Source: Geodermatophilus sp. DSM 44513 (GTDB lineage Bacteria; Actinomycetota; Actinomycetes; Mycobacteriales; Geodermatophilaceae). From it: a stretch of DNA of 64,000 bases. The notes below the pieces were generated by a model. The model had not been told where the DNA came from, made no database searches, and saw only the letters and a list, made by a program, of their open reading frames with translations. Positions 46,245 through 55,484 of the stretch are shown piece by piece. The translations under genes were made by a program, and so were the position numbers. The DNA lies in NCBI RefSeq assembly GCF_032460525.1, contig NZ_CP135963.1:1426001-1490000 (forward strand). Direction: 5' to 3'. Each line of letters begins with the position of its first letter. The stretch's first letter is position 1.

Positions 46245-47030
46245 GTGGACCTGCACGGACGGACCGCGATCGTCACCGGGGGCGCCACGCTGATCGGCCA
46301 CGGGGTCGTGCGCGCGCTGCACGAGGCCGGGGCGTGGGTCGTCGTGGCCGACGTCGACACCGACGGCGGGCGGGCCATCGCGACGGAGCTCGGGGACCGC
46401 GTCACCTCCCGCGCCACGGACATCACCGCGGACGCCGAGCTGACCGCGCTCGTCGACGAGGTCGTCGGCCAGCGGGGCGGCGTGGACGTGCTCGTCAACC
46501 TGGCCTGCACCTACCTGGACGACGGGCCGGACACCTCCCGCGCCGACTGGCTCACGGCGCTCGACGTCAACCTGGTGAGCGCGGTCATGGCCGCCCGTGC
46601 GGTGCGCCCGTGGCTGGCGCGCAGTGAGCACGCCGCGATCGTCAACCTCACGTCGATCTCCGCGCACGTCGCCCAGACCGGTCGGTGGGTCTACCCGGCG
46701 TGCAAGGCGGCGATGGTGCAGCTGACCCGTTCCATGGCGATGGACCTCGCCGGCGACGGCATCCGGGTCAACTCGGTGAGCCCGGGGTGGACCTGGTCCA
46801 AGATCATGGACCAGCTGTCCGGTGGGGACCGGGCGAGGACGGACACCGTCGCGGCACCGTTCCACCTGACGCACCGGGTCGGTGACCCCCTCGAGGTCGG
46901 GCGGGTCGTGGCCTTCCTCGCCTCCGACGCCGCCTCGGTGGTGACCGGCGCCGACTGGGCCGCCGACGGCGGCTACTCGGCCATGGGACCCGAGCGCGAC
47001 GTCCCCGCCATCCCCCAGCTCAGCGTCTGA
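46245..47030 (+). CDS. Short-chain dehydrogenase/reductase
   Basis: A 261-residue SDR, GTG 46245 behind GAGGAGG. Motifs: TGGATLIGHG (cofactor), an Asp at the end of the second strand (VVVADVDTDGG, suggesting NAD(H)), NLACTYLDDGP in place of NNAG, catalytic Ser in NLTSISAHV and YPACK, and SPGWTWSKIM. It lies within the oxidative run and would oxidise or reduce a hydroxy/keto intermediate. Confidence 0.9.
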   Translation: MDLHGRTAIVTGGATLIGHGVVRALHEAGAWVVVADVDTDGGRAIATELGDRVTSRATDITADAELTALVDEVVGQRGGVDVLVNLACTYLDDGPDTSRADWLTALDVNLVSAVMAARAVRPWLARSEHAAIVNLTSISAHVAQTGRWVYPACKAAMVQLTRSMAMDLAGDGIRVNSVSPGWTWSKIMDQLSGGDRARTDTVAAPFHLTHRVGDPLEVGRVVAFLASDAASVVTGADWAADGGYSAMGPERDVPAIPQLSV

Positions 47031-47058
47031 GTCCCCACGAGTCCCCAGGTAGGCAGCC

Positions 47059-48567
47059 GTGCAGATCGCGATCATCGGTGCCGGGTTTGCCGGGCTGAGC
47101 TCGGCCAAGGTGCTGTCCCAGGTCGGGTTCGAGGTCACCGTCTACGAGAAGGCCCCGGACGTCGGAGGCGTGTGGAGCGCCACCCGCCGCTACCCCGGGG
47201 TGCGCACGCAGAACGACAAGGGCACCTACGCGCTCTCGGACTTCCCGATGCCGCCGGACTACCCCGAGTGGCCCAGCGGCGAGCAGGTGCAGCGCTACCT
47301 GGCGGACTACGTGCGGCACGTCGGGCTCGAGCCGAGCCTGCGGCTCGGTACCGAGGTCGTGAGCGTCCGACCCGCTGCCGACGGGGAGAGCTGGTCGGTG
47401 ACGACACGCGACGTGACGACGGGGGAGTCCGACACCCGCACGTTCGACCGGGTCGTCGTGGCCAACGGCATCTTCTCCGAACCCCTCGTCCCGGCCTTCC
47501 CCGGACTCGAGGAGTTCACCGCGTGCGGCGGGAGGGTCTGCGCGTCGAGCGACTTCCACGACGTGGCCGAGGCCGCCGGGCGCGACGTCGTCGTCGTGGG
47601 TTACGGGAAGTCCTCCTGCGACGTCTCCATCCCGATCAGCGACGTCGCGGCCAGCACACACCTGGTCGCCCGCGAGCTGCTGTGGAAGATGCCGCGCAGG
47701 CTCGGCGGGGTGCTCAACTACAAGTTCCTGATGCTGACGCGGATGGGCGAGGGCCTGTTCCGGTACATCCGTCCGCGGGGCTTCGAGCGGTTCCTGCACG
47801 GCCCGGGGGACGCCGTCCGGCGGCGCCTGCTGAGCGGCGTCCAGGCCGTGGCGACCCGGCAGCTGAGGCTGCGGGACCTCGACCTGGTCCCGAGGGGGAC
47901 GTTCGAGGACATCGCCCGCAGCACCGTCAGCCTGGCCACGCACGGCTTCTACGAGCGCGTGGCGGACGGCGTGATCACCGTCCACCGGGACCGGGTCGTC
48001 GCGCGGCTGCTGGAGGACGACGGACGGCCGCACGTCGAACTGTCCGACGGGACGCTCCTGCCCGCCGACCTCGTCGTGTGCGGGACCGGCTTCCGCCAGG
48101 TCGTCCCCTTCCTCGACGAGGACCTGCAGCGACGGATCACCGACGAGCGCGGGAACTTCGTCCTGTACCGGCAGATCAAGCCCATCGACGTCCCCGGCAT
48201 GTACTTCGCCGGGTACAACTCGTCGTTCTTCAGCCCGCTCAGTGCCGAGATGGCGGCTGTCTGGATCGCCCACGACCTCCTGGGGGACCTGTTGCTCCCG
48301 TCCCCCGACGACCAGCGCCGCCACGTCGACGAGCGGCTGCGCTGGATGGAGGAGCGGACGCGGGGACAGCACGCGCGGGGCACGAACGTCATCCCCTTCT
48401 CCATGCACAACATCGACGAGGTGCTCTCCGACGTCGGCGTCGACGTGGGTCCCGTGACCCGCGCACTGCAGTGGCTCCTGCCGATCGACCCCGGGTCCTA
48501 CCGGCACGTGACCGCGCACCTGCTGGCCACCTCGGACGCCGCCCGGGCGACCGCAGCCCGGACCTGA
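47059..48567 (+). CDS. FAD-dependent class B monooxygenase (FMO/BVMO-like)
   Basis: A 502-residue flavoprotein with an N-terminal FAD motif (IAIIGAGFAGLSSAKVLSQVGFEVTVYE), GGVWSATRRYPGVRTQNDKGTYALSD (FMO pattern), a second NADPH motif VVVVGYGKSSCDVSI, and the C-terminal VCGTGFRQVVPFLDEDL. The strict BVMO fingerprint FxGxxxHxxxW is not kept (SSDFHDVAEA), so N- or C-hydroxylation is as likely as Baeyer-Villiger oxidation. GTG 47059, last gene of the run behind the AraC-type regulator. Confidence 0.88.
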   Translation: MQIAIIGAGFAGLSSAKVLSQVGFEVTVYEKAPDVGGVWSATRRYPGVRTQNDKGTYALSDFPMPPDYPEWPSGEQVQRYLADYVRHVGLEPSLRLGTEVVSVRPAADGESWSVTTRDVTTGESDTRTFDRVVVANGIFSEPLVPAFPGLEEFTACGGRVCASSDFHDVAEAAGRDVVVVGYGKSSCDVSIPISDVAASTHLVARELLWKMPRRLGGVLNYKFLMLTRMGEGLFRYIRPRGFERFLHGPGDAVRRRLLSGVQAVATRQLRLRDLDLVPRGTFEDIARSTVSLATHGFYERVADGVITVHRDRVVARLLEDDGRPHVELSDGTLLPADLVVCGTGFRQVVPFLDEDLQRRITDERGNFVLYRQIKPIDVPGMYFAGYNSSFFSPLSAEMAAVWIAHDLLGDLLLPSPDDQRRHVDERLRWMEERTRGQHARGTNVIPFSMHNIDEVLSDVGVDVGPVTRALQWLLPIDPGSYRHVTAHLLATSDAARATAART

Positions 48568-48716
48568 GCCCGGCCGCCCCGGGGCTGCCGCGGGATGACG
48601 GCGGCCAGGGGGCGACCCCTGCGGCCCACCTCCGAGCGGCTGCACACCGTGGACGGCCCGGACCGGTCGGGGAGGAGGAGTGACGCCGGCCGCGCGAGAG
48701 TCCGCCGTGCCGCCCG

Positions 48717-49745
48717 TCAGTCGCGCAGACGGGAGGCGATGTGCGCGAGGACGGCCCGTGAGACGGTGCTCGTCGCACGGCCCAGCTGCAGCGCCACCTC
48801 GAAGTGGTTCGTGTCTCTGGCGACCAGGTACGTGTTGTCCTTCTCGCGCAGGGCGGCGCTGAACGACCGGGACTGGCGGATGAACTCGGGACTCTCCTGG
48901 TCTCCGTGGACGACCAGGACAGGACAGTCGATCGCACCCAGGTGCAGAGCGGGAGACAGTGCATCCCGCTCCTGGTCGGTGAGCAGCACGTAGCTCGACC
49001 GTGCGCTCAGCAGCACCGGGTAGAGGTCGAACATCCCGCTCAGGCACGTCCCGGTCGTGATGACGCCGTCGGGCACCTCGTACGCCGACCAGTCGGTGGT
49101 GAGCAGCACCGCCGCGAGGTGGGCACCGGAGCTGTGGCCCACGACGTGGATGCTGTCCGGATCGCCCCCGAAGGTCTCGGCGTGGGCGTGGACCCACGCG
49201 ACCGCGCGCCGCACCTGATCGGCCATCTCGGGCAGACGCACCTCGGGTATCAGGGAGAACTCCAGAGCGATGAAGCACATCCCGCGGTCCACGAAGGTCG
49301 GGGCCGGGAAGGCGCTGTCCTCCCGGGAGAGTCCCCGCCAGGCGCCGCCGTGCACGAAGACGACGATGGGAGCTCGCGCCGCCGTCGTGGGGTAGACGTC
49401 GAGGTCCTCGTCCTCGCCCGGGCCGTACCGGAAGTTCTGCGGCTCGTACCGTCCCCTGACCGCTTGACTGAGGCTGGCGTACTCGGCGATGACCTCCTCC
49501 CTGTTCGGTGCCCACTCCGCCTGGTCGTAGGCGGCGTCGAGCTGCTCCTGGGTGTAGTCGAGGAACACGCTGGGTGCCTCGTCCGGGGTCGGTGGCCACG
49601 TCGGCGAGGTGCCGGCCCGTCCCGGGGGCGGAGGAGTCGCCGAGGCCCTGTCGTGCGCCACCAGGGTCGTGGCAGCGAAGGCGGCTCCGGCGAGGAACGA
49701 CCTGCGACTGGCCCCGGTGGCATGAGCGCGGAGGATGTCGTCCAT
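48717..49745 (-). CDS. Tat-exported alpha/beta hydrolase, arylformamidase/esterase-like
   Basis: A 342-residue alpha/beta hydrolase. The first 35 residues form a twin-arginine signal (ASRRSFLAGAAFAATTLVA) ending ASA, so it is folded before export. The enzyme has FVHGGAWRGLS (oxyanion motif as in arylformamidases), the nucleophile in GHSSGAHLAAVL, CLSGMFDLYPV, and a C-terminal His in TNHFEV. It resembles BD-FAE/kynurenine-formamidase-like esterases. It is downstream of ridA on the same strand and would remove an acyl or formyl group from the substrate outside the cell. Confidence 0.85.
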   Translation of the reverse strand: MDDILRAHATGASRRSFLAGAAFAATTLVAHDRASATPPPPGRAGTSPTWPPTPDEAPSVFLDYTQEQLDAAYDQAEWAPNREEVIAEYASLSQAVRGRYEPQNFRYGPGEDEDLDVYPTTAARAPIVVFVHGGAWRGLSREDSAFPAPTFVDRGMCFIALEFSLIPEVRLPEMADQVRRAVAWVHAHAETFGGDPDSIHVVGHSSGAHLAAVLLTTDWSAYEVPDGVITTGTCLSGMFDLYPVLLSARSSYVLLTDQERDALSPALHLGAIDCPVLVVHGDQESPEFIRQSRSFSAALREKDNTYLVARDTNHFEVALQLGRATSTVSRAVLAHIASRLRD

Positions 49746-49881
49746 CGGTGGTCCACCCGTTCTGGGACGTCGACGTGGGAGTTCAGGCGAGCGTGAGGGT
49801 CGGGAGGCCCGCACGAGCGGCGCCGACGGCGCGCCCGGGGGGAGCGTGGGCGGCGCGGTCGATGGCCACCCCGGCAGCGGG

Positions 49882-50298
49882 TCAGCCGGGCGGGCGCAGG
49901 CGGTGCCGCGGGATGACGGCGACCCCGAGGATCTCGATCATCGCCTCGGGCTGCCACAGCGCGGTGCACCCGATCCCGGCCATCGCGGGGTAGACCGGAC
50001 CGGCCAGCTCGCGCCAGACCTCGCCGATCTCCCTGCCGTGGGCCTGGTAGTCCGGGATGTCGGTGAGGTAGATCGTCACGCTGACCAGGTCCTCGGGCTC
50101 GCCGCCGGCCTCGCGGAGGGTGGCGAGCACGTTGCCGAAGGCCTGCCGGAACTGCTCGACGATGCCTCCCGGCACGATCCTCATGTCCGCGTCGAGGGCC
50201 GTCTGGCCGCCGAGGTAGAGCGTGTCGTCCGCGAGCGTCCCGTGCGAGTACCCACGTGGGGCGGGGAGGGCGGCGGGGTTCACGGGGACGGGCGGCAT
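49882..50298 (-). CDS. RidA (YjgF/YER057c/UK114) family protein
   Basis: A 138-residue RidA protein (imine/enamine deaminase family). It has YSHGTLADDTLYLGGQTALDADM, the FGNVLATLREAGGEPEDLVSVTIYLTDI core, and YPAMAGIGCTALWQPEAMIEILGVA, where the usual Arg of RidA proper is replaced (GCTAL), so it belongs to a divergent subfamily. Relatives include the 2-aminomuconate deaminases of aminophenol catabolism. ATG 50298. Between the paaX-like gene and the exported hydrolase, it probably hydrolyses an imine in the pathway. Confidence 0.88.
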   Translation of the reverse strand: MPPVPVNPAALPAPRGYSHGTLADDTLYLGGQTALDADMRIVPGGIVEQFRQAFGNVLATLREAGGEPEDLVSVTIYLTDIPDYQAHGREIGEVWRELAGPVYPAMAGIGCTALWQPEAMIEILGVAVIPRHRLRPPG

Positions 50299-50346
50299 GG
50301 CGGCTCCACTCCTGACGGTCGGCGGCTCTCCGCCGTTCGCGTATGG

Positions 50347-50381
50347 AGCCTAGCCAACGGTCGCCACCAGAACGACATGCG
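50347..50381 (-). promoter_or_regulatory. ridA promoter region with shared motif
   Basis: On the minus strand TAGGCT (50352-50347) is a plausible -10, about 50 bases ahead of the ridA ATG. Upstream of it, near the expected -35 area, the plus strand reads GAACGACATGCG (50370-50381), nearly identical to GAACGACATACG in front of iorA. A repressor bound here would block the promoter. Confidence 0.5.
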
Positions 50382-50400
50382 CGACGACGCCGCGACGTCC

Positions 50401-51249
50401 TCAGCCGTGGATGACCGAGAGCGCGTGCTTCTGGGCCAGCGGCCTGAGGGCGTCGTTCAGCGTGTCGAACAGGTGACCCGCCTCGACCCCGTTCCAGCCG
50501 TCGGGCAGCAGTGCGAGGGGCAGGCCGGGGTCCCGGTAGGGCAGCCGCCGCCACTGGGTCAGCATCGGCACGTAGACCCGGAAGGCGTCGATGGGCGCCG
50601 GGCCGCCGGCGGACGCGAGGTCCAGCGCGGGACGCCACCGGGTCAGGAAGTCCTCCTGCAGCGCGCTCAGCTCCTCGAGGTCCCACCACGTGCGGACCTT
50701 CGACCCCAGGTCGCCGAAGCCGAAGTGCTCGCCGGTGAACAGGTCGACGTACTCCGAGAGCCGGCGCCGGTCGAGCAGCTGGCGGGTCGCCGCCGCCTGG
50801 TGCGCCGGGGCCACCCACACCCCCGAGGTGACCGTGCCGAAGCCCAGCCGCGTGAGGCTCGTCCGCAGCTCGTAGCGCTTCTCGCGCTCGGACTCGGGGA
50901 CGGAGAACACGACCACGACCCAGCCGTCGTCGACGGAGGCCCGGACGCGCTGGAAGATCCGGACGTCGCCCTCGGACAACACCTCGAGCGTCTGGTCGGC
51001 GAGGGTGTAGCCGGCGGCGTTGCCCCGGCGTTCGCTGACCAGGACCCCGCGCCGCTTGAGCCGGTAGATGGACGACCTGACGCCCTGTCCCTCGACGCCG
51101 AGGTCGGCCATGAGGGCGACGGTCGAGGCGATGGACAGCCAGTTGCCCTCGTTGCGGGCGTACAGGGCGAACAACGTGGTGATGAGCTTGCCCGGCCGCG
51201 TCTCCTGGATCCCGGGTGCGTCCGGCGCGGGGCTCCCTGACGCCGCCAT
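50401..51249 (-). CDS. PaaX-family transcriptional repressor
   Basis: A 282-residue PaaX-like repressor, ATG 51249. The N-terminal winged helix (PGKLITTLFALYARNEGNWLSIASTVALMADLGVEGQGVRSSIYRLKRRGVL-type) and the PaaX C-terminal domain (WVVVVFSVPESEREKRYELRTSLTRLGFGTVTSGVWVAP) are clear. Known PaaX proteins respond to aryl-CoA thioesters such as phenylacetyl-CoA. A cluster that makes aryl-CoA from indolepyruvate or aminobenzoate fits that logic. It is divergent from iorA. Confidence 0.92.
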   Translation of the reverse strand: MAASGSPAPDAPGIQETRPGKLITTLFALYARNEGNWLSIASTVALMADLGVEGQGVRSSIYRLKRRGVLVSERRGNAAGYTLADQTLEVLSEGDVRIFQRVRASVDDGWVVVVFSVPESEREKRYELRTSLTRLGFGTVTSGVWVAPAHQAAATRQLLDRRRLSEYVDLFTGEHFGFGDLGSKVRTWWDLEELSALQEDFLTRWRPALDLASAGGPAPIDAFRVYVPMLTQWRRLPYRDPGLPLALLPDGWNGVEAGHLFDTLNDALRPLAQKHALSVIHG

Positions 51250-51268
51250 TCCTGCACGATACGACAGC
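51250..51268 (-). promoter_or_regulatory. paaX-like gene promoter, leaderless candidate
   Basis: On the minus strand TATCGT (51261-51256) is followed by six bases and the ATG at 51249, so transcription would begin at or next to the start codon. The same stretch reads TGTCGTATCGTG, similar to the reverse complement of the iorA upstream motif (TGTCGTTCGTG), suggesting autoregulation. Confidence 0.45.
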
Positions 51269-51390
51269 GCCGGTGGGCATCCGGCGACTCTCCGGATGGC
51301 GCTCCTTCCTGCGGGTGACCACCGCCGGTGCGAGCGACCCGCCGCGACGGTCAGCGGCGCCGGGTCGGCGAGATGTCCGCGGCCGACTGC

Positions 51391-51454
51391 TAGGCAAGCG
51401 GCCGGCGGGCTCATATGCTGGCCCCCTGGCGAGCGTCACACGAACGACATACGA
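51391..51454 (+). promoter_or_regulatory. iorAB promoter with candidate operator
   Basis: TAGGCA (51391-51396), 17 bases, TATGCT (51414-51419) is a good promoter for this GC range. Immediately downstream of the expected start site lies a candidate operator at 51430-51454, with CGAGCGTCAC followed by ACGAACGACATACGA. Parts of it recur in front of ridA, the paaX-like gene and the FAH gene. Confidence 0.6.
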
Positions 51455-51537
51455 AGCCGAGCCGGTGGCCGTCTGCAGGCTGCCGCGTCGAGCACCGCTC
51501 CGAGTCCGTCGCGAGACCCACCCGAGGGGAGACCAGG

Positions 51538-53766
51538 ATGGCCGAGAGGTCCTTCGCCGCCGAGGTCGGCAAGCTCCGGCTGCAGGCCGGTGAGACGTTC
51601 CGCGGAGAGGGCATCCTCGCGGTGACCAAGGCGCTCCTGCAGTCCGGCGTCGCCTACGTGGGCGGCTACCAGGGGGCGCCCATCTCCCACCTCATGGACG
51701 TCTTCGCCGACGCCCACGAGGTCCTCGACGAGCTGGGTGTCTACTTCGAGAACAGCGCCTCGGAGGCGACCGCGGCCGCGATGCTGGCCGCCTCGGTCCA
51801 CCAGCCGCTGCGCGGCGCCATCACGTTCAAGTCGACGGTCGGGACGAACGTCGCGTCCGACCCGCTCGCGAACCTGGCCAGCGGCGGGGTGACCGGTGGG
51901 GCGCTCATCATCCTCGGCGAGGACTACGGCGAGGGCTCGAGCATCATGCAGGAGCGCTCGCACGCCTTCGCCATGAAGTCCCAGATGTGGCTGCTGGACC
52001 CGCGCCCCGACGTCGGGGCCATCGTCGACGCGGTCGAGGCCGGCTTCGGGTTGTCGGAGGCCAGCAACACCCCGGTCATGCTCGAGCTGCGGCTGCGGTC
52101 GTGCCACCTGCACGGCAGCTTCGTGGCCAAGGACAACCAGCGGCCGCGGATGACCGTCAAGGACGCCGTGGAGAACCCGGTGCGCGACGTCAGCCGCATC
52201 GTGCTCCCGCCGGCCTCCTTCCTGCACGAGAAGGAGAAGCGTGACCACCGGTGGCCGGCCGCGGTCCGGTACATCCGGGAGCACCAGCTCAACGAGGTCT
52301 TCGGCGAGGGGCTGGCCGACGTCGGCATCATCACGCAGGGCGGTCTCTACAACACCCTGAACCGCTCGCTGGAGCTGCTCGGCGCCTCCGACCCGTACGG
52401 CCGCACCCAGGTGCCCCTGTACGTCATGAACGTGACCTACCCGGTCGTCGACGAGGAGATCGTCGCGTTCTGCGCGGACAAGCGGGCGGTGCTGCTGCTC
52501 GAGGAGGGACAGCCGGACTACATCGAGCAGAACCTGCACGCCGTCCTGCGGCGCGCCGGCAGCGACACCGTGCTGCACGGCAAGGACCTGCTGCCCCTCG
52601 TCGGCGAGTACACGTCGACGGTCGTCACGCGCGGGGTCGACGCCTTCCTGCGTCGGTACCTGCCGGACGTCGTCGCGGGCACGCCGGCACTGCTCCGGGA
52701 GCCCTCGGACCCGGACAGTCCGTTCGCCCCGCGGGTCGCGGCCGAGGCCGTGCAGTCCCGGCCCCCGGGCCTGTGCACCGGCTGCCCCGAGCGCCCGATC
52801 TTCAGCGCGCTGAAGCTCGCCGAGCGCGAGGTGGGCAAGGAGCACCACGTCAGCGCGGACATCGGGTGCCACCTGTTCGCCATCAACGAGCCGTTCAACC
52901 TGGGCGCGACCACCATGGGCTACGGGCTGGGCTCGGCCGGGGCGGCGGCGCTGAACTCCAAGGACGCCGACCGCAGCACCGTCGCGATCATGGGCGACGG
53001 CGGCTTCTGGCACAACGGGCTGACCAGCGGCGTCGGCAACGCGGTGTTCAACGAGAACGACCAGCTGCTCCTGATCGTCGACAACGAGTACAGCGCGGCG
53101 ACCGGCGGGCAGGACGTCCTCTCCTCGAGGGCGGACAACCCGCTGCGGTCGACCAGGCACCCCATCGAGGCGGCCGTCCGCGGCATCGGCGTCCGGTGGG
53201 CGAAGACCATCTCGAACACCTACGACGTCGCCCGGCTGAAGGACGTCTTCGTGCAGGCCCTCACCACGAAGGAACCGGGGCCCAAGGTGGTGGTGGCCCA
53301 GAGCGAGTGCCAGCTCAACCGCCAGCGCCGGGAGAAGCCGAAGCGGGCGAAGGCCATCGCCGCCGGGGAGCGGGTCGTCCGGGAGCGCTTCGGCGTGGAC
53401 GCCGAGACCTGCACCGGCGACCACGCCTGCATCCGGATCTCCGGCTGCCCGTCCCTGACCATCACCGACAGTCCGGACCCGCTGCGCAGCGACCCGATCG
53501 CCACCGTGATCGACAGCTGCGTGGGCTGTGGCGTCTGCGGCGCGAACGCGCACGCCGCCGTGCTGTGCCCCTCCTTCTACCGCACCGACGTCGTGCACAA
53601 CCCGACCGCCCGGGACCGGGCGCTGCGCTGGGTCCGCAGCCGGTGGATGACCGCGGCGTCCCGGGGCCTGGAGCGGCGGGTGGACCGCTACGAGGTGGAC
53701 ACCTCCGAACTGGTGGCGGCCGGCCCGGCCGGCACCGAGGTGGGCGGCTCGGAGGTGGTCTCGTGA
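51538..53766 (+). CDS. Indolepyruvate:ferredoxin oxidoreductase-type enzyme, alpha subunit (IorA-like)
   Basis: A 742-residue thiamine-diphosphate enzyme that decarboxylates aryl-2-oxoacids to aryl-acyl-CoA with ferredoxin as acceptor. The N-terminal pyrimidine-binding part begins FRGEGILAVTKALLQSGVAYVGGYQGAPISHLMD. The C-terminal part has RPPGLCTGCPERPIFSAL and the TPP motif MGDGGFWHNGLTSGVGNAVFNEND. Two Fe-S sites near the end read CTGDHACIRISGC and CVGCGVCGANAHAAVLC. ATG 51538; it overlaps the next gene. It would give indole-3-acetyl-CoA from indolepyruvate. Confidence 0.9.
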   Translation: MAERSFAAEVGKLRLQAGETFRGEGILAVTKALLQSGVAYVGGYQGAPISHLMDVFADAHEVLDELGVYFENSASEATAAAMLAASVHQPLRGAITFKSTVGTNVASDPLANLASGGVTGGALIILGEDYGEGSSIMQERSHAFAMKSQMWLLDPRPDVGAIVDAVEAGFGLSEASNTPVMLELRLRSCHLHGSFVAKDNQRPRMTVKDAVENPVRDVSRIVLPPASFLHEKEKRDHRWPAAVRYIREHQLNEVFGEGLADVGIITQGGLYNTLNRSLELLGASDPYGRTQVPLYVMNVTYPVVDEEIVAFCADKRAVLLLEEGQPDYIEQNLHAVLRRAGSDTVLHGKDLLPLVGEYTSTVVTRGVDAFLRRYLPDVVAGTPALLREPSDPDSPFAPRVAAEAVQSRPPGLCTGCPERPIFSALKLAEREVGKEHHVSADIGCHLFAINEPFNLGATTMGYGLGSAGAAALNSKDADRSTVAIMGDGGFWHNGLTSGVGNAVFNENDQLLLIVDNEYSAATGGQDVLSSRADNPLRSTRHPIEAAVRGIGVRWAKTISNTYDVARLKDVFVQALTTKEPGPKVVVAQSECQLNRQRREKPKRAKAIAAGERVVRERFGVDAETCTGDHACIRISGCPSLTITDSPDPLRSDPIATVIDSCVGCGVCGANAHAAVLCPSFYRTDVVHNPTARDRALRWVRSRWMTAASRGLERRVDRYEVDTSELVAAGPAGTEVGGSEVVS

Positions 53767-55418
53767 CCTCCTGGCGCGACGGGAACCGGCCGTTCACCCT
53801 CGCCGTCCTCGCCATGGGTGGTGAGGGTGGCGGCGTCCTCGCCGACTGGGTCGTCGCCGCCGGTGAGGAGGCGGGCTGGACCGCGCAGAACACCTCCGTG
53901 GCCGGCGTGGCGCAGCGCACCGGGGCCACGGTCTACTACGTCGAGATGCTGCCGCCCCCCCAGGAGGGGATCCCGGCCGGTGGCCGGGCGGCGCCCGTGC
54001 TGAGCTTGTTCCCGACGCCCGGCGAGGTCGACGTCGTCATCGCCTCCGAGCTGATGGAGTGCGGACGCGCCATCCAGCGGGGCTTCACCACCCCGGACCG
54101 GACGACGCTGATCACCTCGACCAACCGCGTGTACTCGATCGACGAGAGGATCCACCTCGGGGACGGCCGCGTCGACGCCGACGAGCTGCTCGCGGCCGCC
54201 GGTCGCAGCAGCCGGGTGCTCGTCGCCGCCGACTTCGCGGCCGTGGCCCAGAGTGCCGGCAGCGTGGTCAGTGCGTCGCTGTTCGGCGCGCTGGCCGGTA
54301 CGGGCGTCCTGCCCTTCACCCGGGAGCAGTTCGAGGTCCCCATCCGGGCGTTCGCCAAGGCCGCCGACGCCTCGCTGCGTGCCTTCGCCGCCGGGTACGC
54401 CGTGGCCCAGGAGCAGGTCGCCGCAGCGGCGGGGGCACAGCGACCCGCGCGCCGTCCCGGCACCACCGGACCCGTGGCGCTCACCATCGGCCGGCGCCCG
54501 CAGACGGCCGCCGAGCGCAAGGCGGCCGAGGACCGGCGGCGCAACGCCGTGGCGGCGACGACGCCGGAGGCACTCGTCGGCCCGGCGCTGCGCGGGCAGG
54601 CCCGGGCCGTCCGCGAGCTGCCCGCCGCGGCCCGCTCGACCGTCCTGCACGGACTGGTCCGCACGTCGGTGTACCAGGACGTGGCCTACGCCGAGCTGTA
54701 CCTGGAGCGGGTCCGGTCCCTCGCCGCGCTGGACCCGGACGCGGCCGGTGCCGCTGAGCTCACCACCGCGGCAGCCCGCAACCTCGCCCTGTGGATGTGC
54801 TACCAGGACACCATCCAGGTCGCCGCGCAGAAGACGCGGCGCAGCCGTCTGCAACGGGTGCGGGAGGAGGCGAAGGCGGAGGAGGGGCAGCTCGTCGAGG
54901 TCCGTGAGTACCTGCACCCCCGCGTCGAGGAGATCGCGGACACCCTGCCCACCCGGCTCGGGCGGTACCTGCTGCGATCCCGACCACTGACCCGCGTCAT
55001 CGAGCGGGTCACCCGGGAGGGCATCGTCCTGAACACGACGTCGGTCCTGGGGTACACCCAGCTCGCCGTCCTGGCCCGCCTGCGGCCGGTCCGACCACGC
55101 TCCCTGCGCTTCGCGCGGGAGCAGGAGGGCATCGAGGAGTGGCTGCGTCTGGCCAGGGAGCTGGCCATGGACCAGCCGGCGCTGGCCCGCGAGGTGCTCG
55201 ACTGCCAGCAGGTGCTCAAGGGCTACGGGGCCACCCACGCGCACGGCAGCGAGAGCCTGGCCCTGCTCCTGGACGCCGCCGGTCGACTCGCGGGCAGCGC
55301 GGACGCCGCCCCCCGCCTGGCGAGGCTGCGCACCGCCGCACTGGCCGACGAGGAGGGCGCCCGGCTCCGTGCCGAGGTGGGGCGGCTGGCCCCCTCCGCA
55401 CCCGCGTCCCTCGCCTGA
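53763..55418 (+). CDS. Indolepyruvate oxidoreductase-type beta/gamma subunit fused to DUF6537 (IorB-like)
   Basis: A 551-residue protein; GTG 53763 overlaps iorA. Residues 1 to about 210 are the gamma (catalytic-support) domain: LAVLAMGGEGGGVLADWVVAAGEEAGWTAQNTSVAGVAQRTGATVYYVEM. After a linker, residues about 270-551 form a helical DUF6537-type domain (YQDVAYAELYLERVRSLAALDPD ... QEGIEEWLRLARELA) that is found attached to this enzyme family. Canonical archaeal IorB is only the first domain. No ferredoxin gene is adjacent. A 22-base-pair hairpin ends the unit. Confidence 0.88.
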   Translation: MTSWRDGNRPFTLAVLAMGGEGGGVLADWVVAAGEEAGWTAQNTSVAGVAQRTGATVYYVEMLPPPQEGIPAGGRAAPVLSLFPTPGEVDVVIASELMECGRAIQRGFTTPDRTTLITSTNRVYSIDERIHLGDGRVDADELLAAAGRSSRVLVAADFAAVAQSAGSVVSASLFGALAGTGVLPFTREQFEVPIRAFAKAADASLRAFAAGYAVAQEQVAAAAGAQRPARRPGTTGPVALTIGRRPQTAAERKAAEDRRRNAVAATTPEALVGPALRGQARAVRELPAAARSTVLHGLVRTSVYQDVAYAELYLERVRSLAALDPDAAGAAELTTAAARNLALWMCYQDTIQVAAQKTRRSRLQRVREEAKAEEGQLVEVREYLHPRVEEIADTLPTRLGRYLLRSRPLTRVIERVTREGIVLNTTSVLGYTQLAVLARLRPVRPRSLRFAREQEGIEEWLRLARELAMDQPALAREVLDCQQVLKGYGATHAHGSESLALLLDAAGRLAGSADAAPRLARLRTAALADEEGARLRAEVGRLAPSAPASLA

Positions 55419-55484
55419 CCCGTCCGTCCCGGGACACCCCTCCGGCCACGCACCGGGGACGCCGGGCTGGACCGCCCGGCGCCC

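Noticed and set aside
49781..49800. Possible copy of the shared operator (GGCGAGCGTGAGGG) in front of the exported hydrolase
   Set aside because: Only the first nine bases match the iorA motif; too short to separate from chance in this GC content.
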